9,747 nt of DNA from Verrucomicrobiota bacterium (GTDB lineage Bacteria; Verrucomicrobiota; Verrucomicrobiia; Verrucomicrobiales; Akkermansiaceae): positions 1 through 9,747 of the forward strand of contig WBXE01000088.1 in the NCBI GenBank assembly GCA_008932955.1. Direction: 5' to 3'. The notes beneath the pieces were generated by a model. That model made no database searches. It saw nothing but the letters and a program-made list of their open reading frames with translations, and had not been told where the DNA came from. Position 1 is the first letter of the stretch. The number at the start of each line of letters is the position of its first letter. Made by a program: the position numbers and the translations under genes. Below are positions 6,623 to 9,747 of this stretch, piece after piece.

Positions 6623-7237
6623 ATGCCAGAGTCCGCCCACCCGACGCCGCCACCCAAGACTGAGATTGCCGAAATGGAGGCCTTCGCCGCGCTGGGCATG
6701 GAGCGCGTGTTCGTGGTGACCAGTGCCAGCCAGGCGCGGCGTGCCGCAGAAGAACTCATGCGGGCGGGGAGCGTGGGCTTCGACACCGAGTCGAAACCGA
6801 CTTTTCGGAAAGGCGAGAAATCCACGGGGCCGCACGTGCTGCAATTTGCCACTTTGGACAAGGCGTTTATTTTTCAAGCGTGTTTTAGCGATACGCACCC
6901 GGTGATCCTTGAGCTGCTGTGCTCCGCCGGGCTGACCAAGATCGGGTTTGGTCTGAGCGGGGATTTGCAGCAGATCGCCAACCGCTTCGGCCTGCGGCCT
7001 GCGGCCATCGTCGATCTGGACCGTGCGTTCAAAAAACTCGGCTACCGCAATGCCGTCGGTGCCAAGTCCGCCATTGCCATGCTGTTTAAGCGCAGGCTGC
7101 TCAAATCCAAATCGGTGACCACCTCCAACTGGGCCGCACGGGACTTGACCGAGCGCCAGTTGCTCTACGCGGCCAACGACGCCTACGCAGCAATCCATGT
7201 CCACTACGCGCTGCAGGCAGCGCCGCAGGCGAGTTAG
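6623..7237 (+). CDS. DEDDy 3'-5' exonuclease, RNase D/WRN-like
   Basis: A predicted 204-residue metal-dependent 3'-5' exonuclease made only of the catalytic domain. The four acidic residues and the Tyr are visible: Asp54 and Glu56 in GFDTESKP (Exo I), Asp114 in GFGLSGDLQQI (Exo II), and Tyr182 to Asp186 in YAANDAY (Exo III, YxxxD). The stretch TFRKGEKSTGPHVLQFATLD after Exo I is typical of the WRN-like bacterial family. It lacks the HRDC domains of true RNase D (about 375 residues), so rnd would be a wrong name. DNA or RNA substrate cannot be told. The start is uncertain: GTG 6602, ATG 6623 and ATG 6674 are in frame; ATG 6623 is chosen, and none has a strong ribosome site. It stands alone after the repeat element and looks unrelated to arsenic resistance. 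Confidence 0.88.
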   Translation: MPESAHPTPPPKTEIAEMEAFAALGMERVFVVTSASQARRAAEELMRAGSVGFDTESKPTFRKGEKSTGPHVLQFATLDKAFIFQACFSDTHPVILELLCSAGLTKIGFGLSGDLQQIANRFGLRPAAIVDLDRAFKKLGYRNAVGAKSAIAMLFKRRLLKSKSVTTSNWAARDLTERQLLYAANDAYAAIHVHYALQAAPQAS

Positions 7238-7252
7238 ACTGGAGATTGAGAC

Positions 7253-7290
7253 GCCCTTTTGCGGCGGTCGCAGACACGCCGCTAAAGGGC
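7253..7290. terminator. Hairpin after the exonuclease gene
   Basis: GCCCTTTTGCGGCG (7253-7266) pairs with CGCCGCTAAAGGGC (7277-7290) at 13 of 14 positions around a 10-nt loop, starting 15 bp after the stop codon. This position and strength suit a transcription end, but TGGCGCAATGG rather than a T-run follows. It could instead be a dispersed palindromic repeat. Confidence 0.45.
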
Positions 7291-7333
7291 TGGCGCAATG
7301 GGTTTTCCAACAATCTTCTTGCTATGAGCGGGC

Positions 7334-7371
7334 CCGTTGGGTCTGATGGCCGGTGGAGAACTGCCCAACGG
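7334..7371. other. Second hairpin in the spacer before the CheB-CheR gene
   Basis: CCGTTGGG (7334-7341) and CCCAACGG (7364-7371) form a perfect 8-bp stem with a 22-nt loop, 70 bp before the next start codon. It may be part of the 5' leader of the CheB-CheR gene or a repeat remnant. The rest of 7238-7440 shows no gene, and I see no convincing promoter. Confidence 0.3.
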
Positions 7372-7440
7372 ATCGGGTGGCAGCCCACGGCCTAGCGCCG
7401 GCTTGGCAAAAAAGCCTTCACCTCAAGCGCCACTCTAACA

Positions 7441-9747
<2,307 letters not shown>

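Noticed and set aside
6497..7204. A 235-codon minus-strand frame across the exonuclease gene
   Set aside because: The plus strand carries all DEDDy motifs; the opposite frame is His/Arg/Gly-rich and also reads through the repeat region.

Overview
The window reads as a G+C-rich bacterial chromosomal segment with seven clear protein genes. The dispersed ACCACGGATTACACGG-type inverted repeat, the thioredoxin-type arsenate reductase with ArsDA and ACR3, and the large CheB-CheR signalling fusion would suit Verrucomicrobiota or a related environmental lineage. That placement is inference from gene style; no rRNA or other taxonomic marker is present.

Left part (1-2270). On the minus strand lies lnt, apolipoprotein N-acyltransferase, with its catalytic Glu-Lys-Cys residues present. 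Its stop codon falls inside one copy of a 31-bp direct repeat carrying the motif GGTCTGTCCC. A doubtful 60-residue membrane ORF follows with a TTGA overlap. The 246-bp region between lnt and the divergent ars operon holds two small hairpins, a strong Shine-Dalgarno-like sequence that serves a 10-codon leader ORF rather than lnt directly, and a 12-bp direct repeat just upstream of arsR that could be an ArsR operator.

Centre (2271-6346). This is a compact plus-strand arsenic resistance operon, arsR-arsC-arsD-arsA-acr3. ArsR would sense As(III). ArsC (low-molecular-weight phosphatase type) would reduce arsenate to arsenite. ArsD (Cys12/13/18) would hand As(III) to the two-domain ATPase ArsA. ArsA would energise export through ACR3, here in place of ArsB. 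arsD/arsA and arsA/acr3 each share an ATGA overlap, which suggests translational coupling and fixed stoichiometry. The key residues of all five proteins are visible, although the ArsR metal site departs from the E. coli pattern.

Right part (6347-9747). A nested inverted repeat of about 197 bp begins at the acr3 stop codon. It is followed by a stand-alone DEDDy 3'-5' exonuclease, a hairpin-rich spacer, and the first 769 codons of a CheB-CheR fusion protein. The fusion has methylesterase and methyltransferase domains, a PAS-like region and a very regular leucine-heptad coiled coil that runs off the window edge. It probably continues into PAS and histidine kinase domains.

I see no tRNA, rRNA, CRISPR array, complete insertion sequence or clearly new defence or metabolic system. 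The most unusual signals are the repeats attached to the ends of lnt and acr3, and the ArsR variation.
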